DNA of 64,000 bases from Verrucomicrobiaceae bacterium (GTDB lineage Bacteria > Verrucomicrobiota > Verrucomicrobiia > Verrucomicrobiales > Verrucomicrobiaceae): positions 307,840-371,839 of the forward strand of contig CANGYJ010000007.1 in assembly GCA_947458455.1 (NCBI GenBank), read 5' to 3'. Positions 42,983 through 51,717 of this stretch are shown one piece after another; the stretch's first letter is position 1; each line of letters begins with the position of its first letter. The notes under the pieces were generated by a model. It made no database searches, had not been told where the DNA came from, and saw nothing but the letters and a program-made list of their open reading frames with translations. The position numbers and the translations under genes were made by a program.

Positions 42983-45439
42983 ATGCGCCACTTCATCCAT
43001 TCCATTCTGTTCATCGCTGCTCTGGCTCCGCTTCAGGCGGCGGACACCTTTTTCGTCGAAAACGGCCAACCGCTCGCAGAGATCGTCATCGCCGAGAAAC
43101 CGGCGCGGATGACCAAACTGGCCGCCAAAGAGCTGCAAACCACGCTCTTGAAAATGACGAGCGCGACACTGCCCATCGCGAGCGAGCGCACAACGGGCAA
43201 AACGGCGATCTTTGTTGGCATAAGCCGCTTCACGGAGGAGCTGGGGCTTTCGACGAAGGAGCTGAAGCACGGTGCTTTTCGCATGGCATCAGGCAAAGAC
43301 TGGCTGGCGCTGCTCGGCGCGGACAAGGACTTTGTGCCAATCGAGCCCTGGGGACGGAAGCGCGACAAGAACGAAGCCGCTCGCGTGAATGCCGAGTGGG
43401 ACAAGATCACTGGCGACACATTTTGGAACACGGCGAGCGAGCTTTATCAGCTCTACCATGCCGACCTCGATGTGTGGGAGCAGGATGACGCAGGCACCTT
43501 CAATGCGGTGAACGAGTTTCTGCGCGGCCTCGGCTGCCGATGGTTCGCACCGGGGGAGATCGGCGAGGTGCTGCCAAAGGCAGCCACCATCGCGCTGCCG
43601 CAGGTGGATCGCACGGTGGCGCCGGACTTTGGTTTGCGGCGCTTCGTTTACTACACGCAGCACACAGGAATCGGGGAGCGTGCGCTGTGGAATCTGCGGC
43701 TCGGTTTGAACTATGGCACCGAAATCGCAGGCTTTCCGCAGCTCTGCCATGGCATGAAGTTCGTCATCAAGCGCGAGGAGATGAAGAAGGCGCATCCAGA
43801 GATGTATCTCACCATCAACGGCAAACGCGACACCACGCACAAAGGCGACGGCGTGCCGAATCTGCTCTCGCCGATGCTTTTCGAGAAGCAGGTGAAGCAT
43901 GTCCGCGCCATGTTCGACCATTTCAACGAGCCCATGCACAACATCGACCTCGTGGACGGCTACGGCGGGCTCGAAGGCGACGAGCCCGCATGGAAGGCGC
44001 AGCTCACGCCGCAGCGCGGATGGAGCGGCACGATGTCGGATCATGTGTTCGGCTATTTGAACCGCGTGGCGCTGGAAGTGCATCGCAGCCATTCCGATCG
44101 GCTCGTGAGCGCCCTGGCCTACAGCGCCTACACGCAGCCACCGGAGAAGATCGAAAAGATGAGCCCAAACCTTGTTTTGATCGACGTGCGGCACCGGCAG
44201 GAGTTTTGGGAAGAATCGAAATGGAACGAGCGGCGGCAATGGCGGGCCGATTGGCTCAAAAAACTGTCGCCGCGCAACTACATCAGTTGGGACTTCAGCA
44301 CGAATGCACGCCCCGAGCAGGCTGGACGCCCGGTTTACTACACGAAGCAGATCAGCCGCGATCTGCGTGAGCTGAAAGGCATCAGCATCGGCGAGCAGGT
44401 GGAGATTTACGCGCATCCCGCAGGCCAGGAGCAGTCCTTTGGCTACCACGATCTCGCCATCGAGCACTTCAATCTCTACGTCACTGCACGACTCTACTGG
44501 GATGCCAATCAGGACGTGAATGCGATGCTCGCGGACTATTGCACCAGCTACTACGGCCCCGCCGCAGAGGCGATGAAGGCCTTCATCACCCATGCCGAGG
44601 CGAACTGGATGCACATGAGCACCGATGCGGCCAAAATCGGCGAGTCGTTCGATCTGCTCGCCAAAGCCAGAGCCGCCGCCGATCCCGCCAGCCTGCCCGG
44701 TCGTCGCATTCAGCAGATCGCCGACACCATGAAGCCACTGGAAGCCCTGCGCGTGCAGCTCAGCCGCAAGCGCGAGACCGATCTCGACTACCGCGCACTC
44801 GAAACCGTCAACACCGGAGCCAAACCGCTCGGCAGCAAACCGCTCGATGGCCAGGTGGACAAAGCGTATTGGGGCACGGCTCGCATCGCGCCGCTCATCA
44901 AGCTGCGTCCGCAGGACCCACAGCCGAAGTGCAACAGCAGCTTCCAGATCCAACGCGAGGGCAGCACCCTGCACATCGGCATCGTCTGCCTGGAGCCGGA
45001 CATGAACGGCCTGCAAAGCAGCACGACGAAGAACGACGATCCGAAGCTGCTGGAAGGCGATCACATCACCCTGCTCATCGAGACACCCTCGCGCAGCTAC
45101 TACGAGATCTCCATCAACCCCGCCGGAGCCGTTTATGACCTCGACCACGCCCCCGGCGGCAAGGGCGCGGCCTGGGCTAGCGGTGCCCAGCTCGCTGTGC
45201 ATCGCGGCGCGGACCGTTGGAGCATCGAAATGCGACTCCCCATCGTCGGCGCAGAGGCCTTCACCCTCGATCCCACCAAAGGCATCGACGGGGCCCAGCC
45301 CAAAGACCTCTTCCCCTGGCACTTCAACCTCGGCCGCAGCCGCATCCGCGATGGCAAAGCCGAGCGCACCGCTTTCTCCCCCACCGGCAAGGATGACTTC
45401 CACGTCACCGAGAAGTTCGCGAAACTGTGGGGACGGTGA
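42983..45439 (+). CDS. secreted DUF4838 protein with CBM9-like C terminus
   Basis: 818 residues with a signal peptide (about 1-19). Residues about 20-125 resemble the N-terminal domain of alpha-glucuronidases and GH20 enzymes (TKLAAKELQTTLLKMTSATLPI). Residues about 230-500 are DUF4838 (YYTQHTGIGERALWNLRLG, QLCHGMKFVIKREEMKKAHPEM). Residues about 610-815 look like a family 9 carbohydrate-binding domain (KPLDGQVDKAYWGTA, HITLLIETPSRSYYEISINPAGAVYD). It is probably a secreted glycoside hydrolase or glycan-binding protein. It is the third gene of the sigma/anti-sigma operon. Confidence 0.85.
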   Translation: MRHFIHSILFIAALAPLQAADTFFVENGQPLAEIVIAEKPARMTKLAAKELQTTLLKMTSATLPIASERTTGKTAIFVGISRFTEELGLSTKELKHGAFRMASGKDWLALLGADKDFVPIEPWGRKRDKNEAARVNAEWDKITGDTFWNTASELYQLYHADLDVWEQDDAGTFNAVNEFLRGLGCRWFAPGEIGEVLPKAATIALPQVDRTVAPDFGLRRFVYYTQHTGIGERALWNLRLGLNYGTEIAGFPQLCHGMKFVIKREEMKKAHPEMYLTINGKRDTTHKGDGVPNLLSPMLFEKQVKHVRAMFDHFNEPMHNIDLVDGYGGLEGDEPAWKAQLTPQRGWSGTMSDHVFGYLNRVALEVHRSHSDRLVSALAYSAYTQPPEKIEKMSPNLVLIDVRHRQEFWEESKWNERRQWRADWLKKLSPRNYISWDFSTNARPEQAGRPVYYTKQISRDLRELKGISIGEQVEIYAHPAGQEQSFGYHDLAIEHFNLYVTARLYWDANQDVNAMLADYCTSYYGPAAEAMKAFITHAEANWMHMSTDAAKIGESFDLLAKARAAADPASLPGRRIQQIADTMKPLEALRVQLSRKRETDLDYRALETVNTGAKPLGSKPLDGQVDKAYWGTARIAPLIKLRPQDPQPKCNSSFQIQREGSTLHIGIVCLEPDMNGLQSSTTKNDDPKLLEGDHITLLIETPSRSYYEISINPAGAVYDLDHAPGGKGAAWASGAQLAVHRGADRWSIEMRLPIVGAEAFTLDPTKGIDGAQPKDLFPWHFNLGRSRIRDGKAERTAFSPTGKDDFHVTEKFAKLWGR

Positions 45440-45509
45440 ACGGATGCCCTCATGAGCTAGCCCTCTGGCAAGGGGCCGCTCTCACATCTTAATTAATGCG
45501 CACTTCCCA

Positions 45510-45680
45510 ATGCCCACCGCGCCGGACAACTACGACGCCCACGACCACGCCGAGCGCATCCGCGAGCGGTTGCCACGCCGCTTACAAGAACTCCGGGAAC
45601 GCTGTGGACTGAGCAAGTATGGACTGGCTCGTGAGAGTGGGTTGAGCCGTAATGCCTGTGGTTCAGTCATGCTGGCGTAA
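45510..45680 (+). pseudogene. truncated XRE helix-turn-helix gene, copy B
   Basis: ATG 45510 reads 56 codons. Residues 21-48 (LPRRLQELRERCGLSKYGL, then ARESGLSR) are the first helices of an XRE/HTH_3 domain. The sequence then runs, at about 45645, into the antisense of a PAS-AraC start, and translation stops at 45678. The domain lacks its last helices, so it cannot fold normally. Confidence 0.6.
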
Positions 45681-45710
45681 AAAGGCGCTTTGGAGTGACT
45701 TGGATGACAT
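45646..45710 (-). pseudogene. PAS-AraC start fragment, copy 3
   Basis: On the minus strand ATG 45710 begins MSSKSLQSAF, matching MSPKSIQSAF of the intact regulators. A single inserted base then shifts the frame, though DNA similarity continues for about 22 codons. The rest of the gene is gone. Confidence 0.7.
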
Positions 45711-45781
45711 GGCAGAATGATAACAACTTTTGGCAGAACTAGGCCGTGTATTTTCGAATGGAAAGGCGTTTTACTTTATCC
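45708..45781. promoter_or_regulatory. TGGCAG-N15-TGGCAG control cassette, copy 3 (relic context)
   Basis: TGGCAG at 45710-45715 and 45731-45736, 21 bp apart. The cassette is well preserved although both genes it served are now fragments. Confidence 0.65.
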
Positions 45782-45910
45782 ATGAATCCTGCCGTTTTTT
45801 CTCCTTCCTCACTCTTCGCCTTCTCGTCTGCACTGTGGCAACGGCTCACGACGCTCACGCTGCGTCAGCATAATGCGAGGAACACGCAGGTGCCGCTGCC
45901 CAAGCAGTGA
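45782..45910 (+). pseudogene. internally deleted paralogue of the DUF6807/cytochrome gene
   Basis: The first 36 codons align in DNA with the start of the gene at 37477 (for example LTLRQ-x-x-A-x-NT), and the last seven read QVPLPKQ, its C terminus; about 3.6 kb between them is missing. A one-base difference changes the signal peptide frame, but the final open frame runs from ATG to TGA without a break. The stop is followed by TGATGCCACTGAATAC-type sequence shared with 61664 onward. Confidence 0.75.
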
Positions 45911-45995
45911 TGCCACTGAATACTCGCTTCAGGATCTCCTCAATCCCGCGCTCAACGCGCAACCTCTGGCCCAAATCCGCTAACACCCTCTTGCA

Positions 45996-47297
45996 ATGAT
46001 CAACCGTCGTCACTTCCTCAGCCAAACCGCCGCCTTCGCTGGTATTCAAATCCTCCCGCGTTCGGTTTTCGGGGCCAATGAGAAGCTCAACATCGCCTTC
46101 ATCGGAGCCGGTGGAAAAGGCTGGCATGCGGTGCAGAGCCTGCAAAACAATGACATGGTGAACTTCGCTGCTTTTGCCGATGTGCATGAAGATCGGTCCA
46201 CTGAGGCTCGCAAAGCAAACCCTGGCGTGCCCTTTGTTTCCGACTTCCGCAAGATGCTCGATCAGCACGGCAAGAGCATCGACGGCGTCATTATCTCCAC
46301 ACCGGACCACACGCATCACTTCAACGGCAAGACTTGCCTGCTGGCTGGAAAGCCCATTTACCTGGAGAAGCCGCTGACGCACAGCATCGCCGAGGCGCGC
46401 GATCTGATGGCCCTGGAGCAGCAGACGAAGCTGGCCTGCCAGATGGGCAATCAAGGCCACTCGGGCGGCGGCATCCTCATGCTGGAGGCATGGGTGAAAG
46501 CCGGCATTCTCGGCGATGTCAACGAGGCCCACTGCTGGGCGGGGCCGAAATGGAGCGTCCCGGATGCGCGTCCCGCAGAAGAGCCGGTGGCCTCTGGTCT
46601 TGATTGGAACCAATGGCTCGGCCCCGCCGCGATGGTGCCTTACAGCTCAAAGTATCTGCCTGCGACATGGCGCGCCTGGTTCGAGTTCGGCAATGGCACG
46701 CTCGGCGACTGGGCCTGCCACAACATGGACGCACCTTATTCCGTGTGGGGTCTCGACTGTCCCCGCCGCGTTGAGATCGAATCGTCAGGCCCCAGCAAGC
46801 TTTCCTTCCCAGGCACCGTCAAGATTACCTTCACCTTTCCTGCCAGCGCGACTCGCGGTGAGTTCAAACTGCATTGGTATCACGGCGATAACCACGCGCT
46901 GAAACGCCCGACGGAACTCGATGCCGCACGCACCTTCCCAGACGGCGGCACGCTCATTCACGGCAGCAAAGCCACCGTCCTCATGGGCACCCACGCTGGC
47001 ACACCCCGCGTGATTCCCGAAGCCAAGATGCAGGAACTCGCCACTTCACTGCCAAAGGTGAACCTGAAGCGCTCCAGCCACTGGGACAACTGGCTGCTCG
47101 CCATCAAGGGCCAGGAAACCTGCCGCTCTAACTTCGCCTATGGCGGTCGCCTCACCGAAACGATGCACTTCGCCAACATCGCCCTGCACGTGAATCGCAA
47201 CCTCACCATTGATCCCGCGACACGCAGCATCATCGGTGATGAAGAAGCCGCCGCCCTCATGCATGGCCCGGCAGCCCGTGAAGGCTGGAAGGTGTGA
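45996..47297 (+). CDS. Gfo/Idh/MocA-family oxidoreductase, Tat-type signal
   Basis: 433 residues. The N terminus NRRHFLSQTAAFAGIQILP carries a twin-arginine and hydrophobic stretch, so export by Tat is likely. The NAD(P)-binding motif is NIAFIGAGGKGWHAV, and PIYLEKPLTHS holds the conserved E-K-P. The C-terminal domain is of the bacterial family with GDWACHNMDAPY. It probably oxidises or isomerises a sugar derivative as a periplasmic step with a bound cofactor. The ThuA gene follows after 101 bp; both belong to the glycan catabolism set. Confidence 0.9.
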   Translation: MINRRHFLSQTAAFAGIQILPRSVFGANEKLNIAFIGAGGKGWHAVQSLQNNDMVNFAAFADVHEDRSTEARKANPGVPFVSDFRKMLDQHGKSIDGVIISTPDHTHHFNGKTCLLAGKPIYLEKPLTHSIAEARDLMALEQQTKLACQMGNQGHSGGGILMLEAWVKAGILGDVNEAHCWAGPKWSVPDARPAEEPVASGLDWNQWLGPAAMVPYSSKYLPATWRAWFEFGNGTLGDWACHNMDAPYSVWGLDCPRRVEIESSGPSKLSFPGTVKITFTFPASATRGEFKLHWYHGDNHALKRPTELDAARTFPDGGTLIHGSKATVLMGTHAGTPRVIPEAKMQELATSLPKVNLKRSSHWDNWLLAIKGQETCRSNFAYGGRLTETMHFANIALHVNRNLTIDPATRSIIGDEEAAALMHGPAAREGWKV

Positions 47298-47337
47298 GGC
47301 TGACTCACGCTTGTCGCACGCACTCTCGGCGCGTTGA

Positions 47338-47364
47338 AGCCCAACATCCTCCTCATCCTCACCC
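47338..47364 (+). pseudogene. sulfatase N-terminal remnant
   Basis: In the spacer between the Gfo/Idh and ThuA genes, nine codons read KPNILLILT, the first core strand of sulfatases (compare KPNILVILTDD at 55154). The following codons no longer match. This is a small fragment, possibly fortuitous. Confidence 0.35.
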
Positions 47365-47398
47365 ATACAGGACCTCCTGAAACCTCACCCTCACTCAC

Positions 47399-48334
47399 AT
47401 GAAGCATTCATTTTTCACCTCCCTGTTCAAACTCTCGATGGTCTTCGGACTGGCGCTCGTTCAGCTCTCCGCTCATGCCGCTGAGAAAAAGAACATCGTG
47501 CTCATTGCTGGAAAGCAGAGCCACGGTCCCGGAGCTCACGAACACAACGCGGGCGTCCAGTTGTTCGCGAAATGTCTCCGAGCTGCGGTGCCGGATTTGG
47601 TGGAGGTGAAGGTTCATTTGAATGCGGAATGGCCTGCGGAAGAAGAGATCAAATCCGCTGACACCATTTTGATTTATGCGGATGGGTTTACCATGCATCC
47701 GGCGTTGCAGGTGGATCACCTTCAGCAGCTCTCCGCGGAGATGAAGCGTGGCTGTGGTTTTATGGCGTTGCACTGGGCCACTGAGGTGCCCAAGAACAAG
47801 GGCGAGGCTGAGTTTCTGGATTGGATGGGCGGATACTGCGACCCCATCTGGAGTGTGAATCCGCACTGGCTGGCGGACTTCACCACCTTGCCCCAGCACC
47901 CGATCACCAGCGGCGTGCATCCCTTTTCAACCACAGACGAGTGGTATTTCCACATGCGTTTCCGCGAGGGCATGGCGTCTGTGAAGCCGATCTTAACCGC
48001 CGTGCCACCGGACTCCACCATGAGCCGTCCTGATGGAGCGCGTTCGGGCAATCCCGATGTCCGAAAGGATGTAACGAACAAGGTCCCTCAGCACGTCGCG
48101 TGGGCAGCAGAGCGACCCGGCGGAGGTCGTGGCTTCGGCTTCACCGGTGGCCATTTTCACAAGGGCTGGGCCAATAACGATCAACGGAAACTGGTGCTCA
48201 ACGCGATCCTTTGGACCGCGAAAGCAGCCGTCCCACCCAATGGCGTGGAGTCCGTGGTCACCGAAGAGGATTTGAAACAGAACCTCGACCCCAAACCCGC
48301 TCCAAAAGCCCAGGTTCCACTACCAAAGCCGTGA
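47399..48334 (+). CDS. secreted ThuA-domain protein
   Basis: 311 residues with a signal peptide (to about AHA, residue 27). The ThuA fold, a class I glutamine amidotransferase-like domain, is shown by NIVLIAGKQSHGPGAHEHNAG, ADTILIYADGFTMHP, GFMALHWATE and HPITSGVHPF. ThuA proteins accompany sugar oxidation by Gfo/Idh enzymes, such as the gene just upstream. The C terminus is PKAQVPLPKP, the tail also found on the DUF6807/cytochrome protein although the rest is unrelated and the codons differ. Confidence 0.9.
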   Translation: MKHSFFTSLFKLSMVFGLALVQLSAHAAEKKNIVLIAGKQSHGPGAHEHNAGVQLFAKCLRAAVPDLVEVKVHLNAEWPAEEEIKSADTILIYADGFTMHPALQVDHLQQLSAEMKRGCGFMALHWATEVPKNKGEAEFLDWMGGYCDPIWSVNPHWLADFTTLPQHPITSGVHPFSTTDEWYFHMRFREGMASVKPILTAVPPDSTMSRPDGARSGNPDVRKDVTNKVPQHVAWAAERPGGGRGFGFTGGHFHKGWANNDQRKLVLNAILWTAKAAVPPNGVESVVTEEDLKQNLDPKPAPKAQVPLPKP

Positions 48335-48345
48335 GATCGCACGCG

Positions 48346-50367
48346 ATGAAACACTCACTCCTCCGCCTGCTCGCCACGCTCGTCGTTCTCAGCCATCTTG
48401 TCCGCGCCGACGAACCACCGCTACGTGTGGCGATCACGCTGGATTCACTGCGCTTTGAGTGGTCGCCCAGCGCGGGAAAGACGGAGATTCGCGAGTTGCC
48501 GCTGCATACCTCGGCGGCGGGAGAAGGCCGCGTTTTGTGGAGCGGCGAGGGTGCGGAGGCAACAGTGCCGCGCTTCGATGGCAAACGCGACCGGCTGTTC
48601 GCGAAGTTTGAACGTCGCTCGGGTGGAAGGACGCTTGGTCCGCCGCAGCATGTCACGGATTTCTTCGCGCTCCCGCAGCGGAAGAACTCCCTCGGCTCGC
48701 TCGCGAACAAGAAAGGGATCGCCTGCCTGCTCAACGTGGAAGATGGCAAGGCGCTCGGCTTCGGGCAGTCGAACCAGAACATCGACATCGGCCGACTGAT
48801 CGATTGGCAGAGCGTGGAACCCAAGCTCAGCTTCGAGTTTGAGGGGAGAAAGATCGGACTGCGTCCGGCTGCGGTCGCGGTGCTTGATCGCGAGCTGCAG
48901 GCGCTCCACGCGGCGAAGATGCGCGTGACCGGCATCCTCGGGAACTACGTTCCGAAGACCATGTCGCGGACATCGCCGCTCGTGCATCCCCTCACCGATC
49001 CGGCGACGGTTCCGGAGGGCCCGGCGGCGTTCAACACGGCGACGGAGGAAGGCGTCTTCTTCTACCGTGCGATTCTCCATTGGCTGGTGGATCGCTACAC
49101 GCGGGAGGATGCGCCGTTTGGCCAGATCGCCGGGCTGGTGATCGGCAACGAAGTGCAGAACCACTGGGGCTGGTATCACCTCGGCGCGGTCGAGCCGGAG
49201 GTGTTGTTGCGCGAATACAGCGTCGCGCTGCGCATCGCCGATCTGGCCACACGCACCGTGCATGCGGACTTCCCGATCTTTATCTCGCTCGACCATCACT
49301 GGACGCTTACCGCGACGACGGATCGGACGCACGACTTCACCGGCCTGGAGGTTCTGGAAGGAGTCCACGAGCGTGCGAGACGTGAAGGCGATTTCCCATG
49401 GAACCTCGCGCATCATCCGTATCCAGAGAACCTCAGGAAGCCAAGCTTTTGGGATGATCGCTCCGCGCCCTTGCGGTTCGATGCGCCGCGGATCACGTTT
49501 CACAATCTCGAAGTGCTGCCCGCATTCCTGCGCCAGCCGCGTTTCCTCTTCGAAGGCAAGCCACGCCGGATCGTGCTGACCGAACAAGGCTTTGACTGCC
49601 CGCCCCGTCCCGACGGTGAACTTGTGCAAGCCGCAGCCTTCGCGCTCGCGTGGAAAAAGGTGCAGGCGCTGCCGGGCATCGAGTCCTTCCTGTATCATCG
49701 CCATGTCGATCATCCTCACGAGAATCGTCTCCTCTTCGGCATCCGCGAGCACGATGGCAGTGCGAACGTCAACGGCGTTGGCCGCGCGAGGAAGCTATGG
49801 GACGTCGTGCAAAAGGCCGGCACGTCGGAGGAAGAGGCCGCGTTCGCCTTTGCGCTGCCCATCGTCGGGCGCAAGGACTGGAGTGATGTCGTGGCGACCA
49901 AGTTCGACCCGCCGCGTGCGGTGAAGCGCGAGACAGGGCACGTGGTCTTCGACTTCGTCGCACAGCGCGCGAAGGCGCAGCAGGAGAATGTGCAGTCAGT
50001 CGAGCTGCGGCGCATCGGCCCGCCGGACGAAGTGCCGGAGGATGCGCTGCAGCAGCATCCAAAGCCGAAAGGCCGCGCCCTGCTGACCTACCGCGTCGCC
50101 ATTCCCGCTGCGGATGCGAAGCGCTGCCTGCTCACCTTTGACGCGCTGCTGAACAACGCGAAGAGCAACGGCGCCGCCTTCGCCATCGAGATGGACGGAC
50201 GCGAAGTCTTCGCGCGCCAGCTCAGAGGTGCCGAGCGCGTGCCGGCAGAGATCGATCTCGCCGACTTCCGTGGTCGCGAAGTCAGCATCGCCTTCATCGT
50301 CGATCCCCTCACCGACCCCGCAGGCGACTGGGCGACGTGGGTCACCCCGCGAGTCGTCCTGCGCTAA
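48346..50367 (+). CDS. secreted DUF5722 glycoside-hydrolase-like protein
   Basis: 673 residues from ATG 48346, which starts the signal peptide MKHSLLRLLATLVVLSHLVRA and lies 11 bp after the ThuA stop. Residues about 120-480 match my memory of DUF5722, a TIM-barrel glycoside-hydrolase-like family: FNTATEEGVFFYRAILHWLVDRY, IAGLVIGNEVQNHWGWYH with a likely acid/base Glu after N, and RRIVLTEQGFDC with a second Glu. The last 120 residues form a beta-sandwich. It likely cleaves a polysaccharide. It is the last gene of the Gfo/Idh-ThuA set before the inserted AlbA_2/PHP unit. Confidence 0.8.
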   Translation: MKHSLLRLLATLVVLSHLVRADEPPLRVAITLDSLRFEWSPSAGKTEIRELPLHTSAAGEGRVLWSGEGAEATVPRFDGKRDRLFAKFERRSGGRTLGPPQHVTDFFALPQRKNSLGSLANKKGIACLLNVEDGKALGFGQSNQNIDIGRLIDWQSVEPKLSFEFEGRKIGLRPAAVAVLDRELQALHAAKMRVTGILGNYVPKTMSRTSPLVHPLTDPATVPEGPAAFNTATEEGVFFYRAILHWLVDRYTREDAPFGQIAGLVIGNEVQNHWGWYHLGAVEPEVLLREYSVALRIADLATRTVHADFPIFISLDHHWTLTATTDRTHDFTGLEVLEGVHERARREGDFPWNLAHHPYPENLRKPSFWDDRSAPLRFDAPRITFHNLEVLPAFLRQPRFLFEGKPRRIVLTEQGFDCPPRPDGELVQAAAFALAWKKVQALPGIESFLYHRHVDHPHENRLLFGIREHDGSANVNGVGRARKLWDVVQKAGTSEEEAAFAFALPIVGRKDWSDVVATKFDPPRAVKRETGHVVFDFVAQRAKAQQENVQSVELRRIGPPDEVPEDALQQHPKPKGRALLTYRVAIPAADAKRCLLTFDALLNNAKSNGAAFAIEMDGREVFARQLRGAERVPAEIDLADFRGREVSIAFIVDPLTDPAGDWATWVTPRVVLR

Positions 50368-50396
50368 GATCGACGGCGCGCGTTCAGCCCCATTCC

Positions 50397-50425
50397 AATC
50401 CGAGTGAGTGGAAGTTCGGATTTTC
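50397..50425. terminator. bidirectional terminator between convergent genes
   Basis: Stem AATCCGA/TCGGATT (50397-50403, 50416-50422) with a 12-base loop, followed by TT. It lies in the 66-bp gap between the DUF5722 and AlbA_2 stops. Confidence 0.5.
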
Positions 50426-50433
50426 TCTGCACA

Positions 50434-51714
50434 TCAGCTCGTTTCCGTTTCGTCTGCCAGACTAGCGGCGTAAACGATGAGCTGGAGTTCGTCGCCATCC
50501 AACAAACGATACAGGGGGCGCTTGCCGGAGAGTCTCTCGGAAAGCTGGAATATGAGAGGAACACCTTCGCCACGTTTGTCCATAATGGTGGCGCGGTCTG
50601 AATTGAGGCCTTCCAATTCGGGGACCGGGCATTTGGCCAGCAGGCTGGTGAGATTCTCATTTCGGGATGCTTGACGGAACTCCAGGCTTTCGAGTGTCAT
50701 GGTGTTGGGTATGGCCCCGGGAGAATGCAGTTCCAGCCGATCTTCAAACATGCGGAGACGCACCTTTTGGCCATAGATGGCATAGTCACGGTGAGAGACG
50801 GCGTTTGTGATGGCTTCAAATACAGCGGTGAGGTCGTATTGCGGGAGGTCATGCCGTCCGAGGACTTTGCTGGCACCCACTTTCATATTCCGAGCCACAA
50901 AACGGCAGGCCTCTGCGATTTGTTCGTCCAAGGGGCCATGGATGTCTTTAGCATCCAACTGGTAGGCATGGTGGTCTGCCGGTGCGACTTCTGTGCCTCG
51001 ATAAGCGACGGCTTGAATGAACGCTGAGGGCAGGAAATCGTGTGGGCTATGGCAGGCCATCAGCAGGCCGGATACCGTGGGGTGCCACGCGCCTTCTGTG
51101 TCCTGATCAGCCAACTTGAGCTTGGATAACATGTCGCGATCTGTGCCTGACGAACGCGCCGTGGCGAACTTCTTCCACAAGTCAGCCGATAGCGCCTCCA
51201 TCGGTGCATTTGGCACCACTTGCTCATCAAAGCGCAGGAGGCGTGACTGGCTACGCTGCTGGAACATGCGGGCGAGGTATTCTGGAGCCATTTCGCGCAC
51301 GGAACTGCCTGCGCGTATTTTGTAACCGCCGGGTGAGCGATGGACAAACAAACTGCGCGGCAAGTCCAGCCTGAGAACGGGCTGCAAAGCTCCGGTGCCA
51401 TCCGGCAGTTCTATGCGTCGCAGGGTGTAGGCCTGGAGCGGCGGCTCCAGCCGGGTTTCCATGATTTCACGCAGCCAAGTTTCAGTGAGTTCCAGCTTGG
51501 CGGACTCGATGCCAACGATGTCACGAGTCTTGTCCTCTACTCCGAGCACAATGATGCCTCCAGCGGCATTGCTCATGGCTGCAATTTCGTCAGCCATTTT
51601 TTCCGAGGTTGGACCTTGGACCTTGTCATGCCGAAAGAAGAGCTGCTTGCACTCAAGCAGGCTGTCTTCTCCGAGTTGAATCTGGCGCAGCAGTTCGTCG
51701 TTCGTATCAAACAT
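50434..51714 (-). CDS. AlbA_2 (Schlafen-type) domain protein with GHKL ATPase-like region
   Basis: 426 residues, starting three bases after the stop of the PHP-ATPase gene. Residues about 10-115 are an AlbA_2/Schlafen-type domain (LLECKQLFF, EKMADEIAAMSNAAGGIIVLGVED). Residues about 270-400 carry the HATPase_c_4 region seen in this family (VFEAITNAVSHRDYAIYG, LELHSPGAIPNTMT), and a C-terminal segment probably forms a winged helix. Such proteins are classed as transcriptional regulators or RecG-like proteins, and Schlafen-type domains are frequent in phage-defence loci. The gene is coupled to its partner, so a joint function is likely. Base composition looks less GC-rich than the neighbours. 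Confidence 0.85.
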   Translation of the reverse strand: MFDTNDELLRQIQLGEDSLLECKQLFFRHDKVQGPTSEKMADEIAAMSNAAGGIIVLGVEDKTRDIVGIESAKLELTETWLREIMETRLEPPLQAYTLRRIELPDGTGALQPVLRLDLPRSLFVHRSPGGYKIRAGSSVREMAPEYLARMFQQRSQSRLLRFDEQVVPNAPMEALSADLWKKFATARSSGTDRDMLSKLKLADQDTEGAWHPTVSGLLMACHSPHDFLPSAFIQAVAYRGTEVAPADHHAYQLDAKDIHGPLDEQIAEACRFVARNMKVGASKVLGRHDLPQYDLTAVFEAITNAVSHRDYAIYGQKVRLRMFEDRLELHSPGAIPNTMTLESLEFRQASRNENLTSLLAKCPVPELEGLNSDRATIMDKRGEGVPLIFQLSERLSGKRPLYRLLDGDELQLIVYAASLADETETS

Positions 51715-51717
51715 AGG

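Noticed and set aside
43289..45403. 704-codon open frame on the minus strand
   Set aside because: It lies wholly opposite the DUF4838 gene, has no recognisable motif and arises from high GC at third positions.
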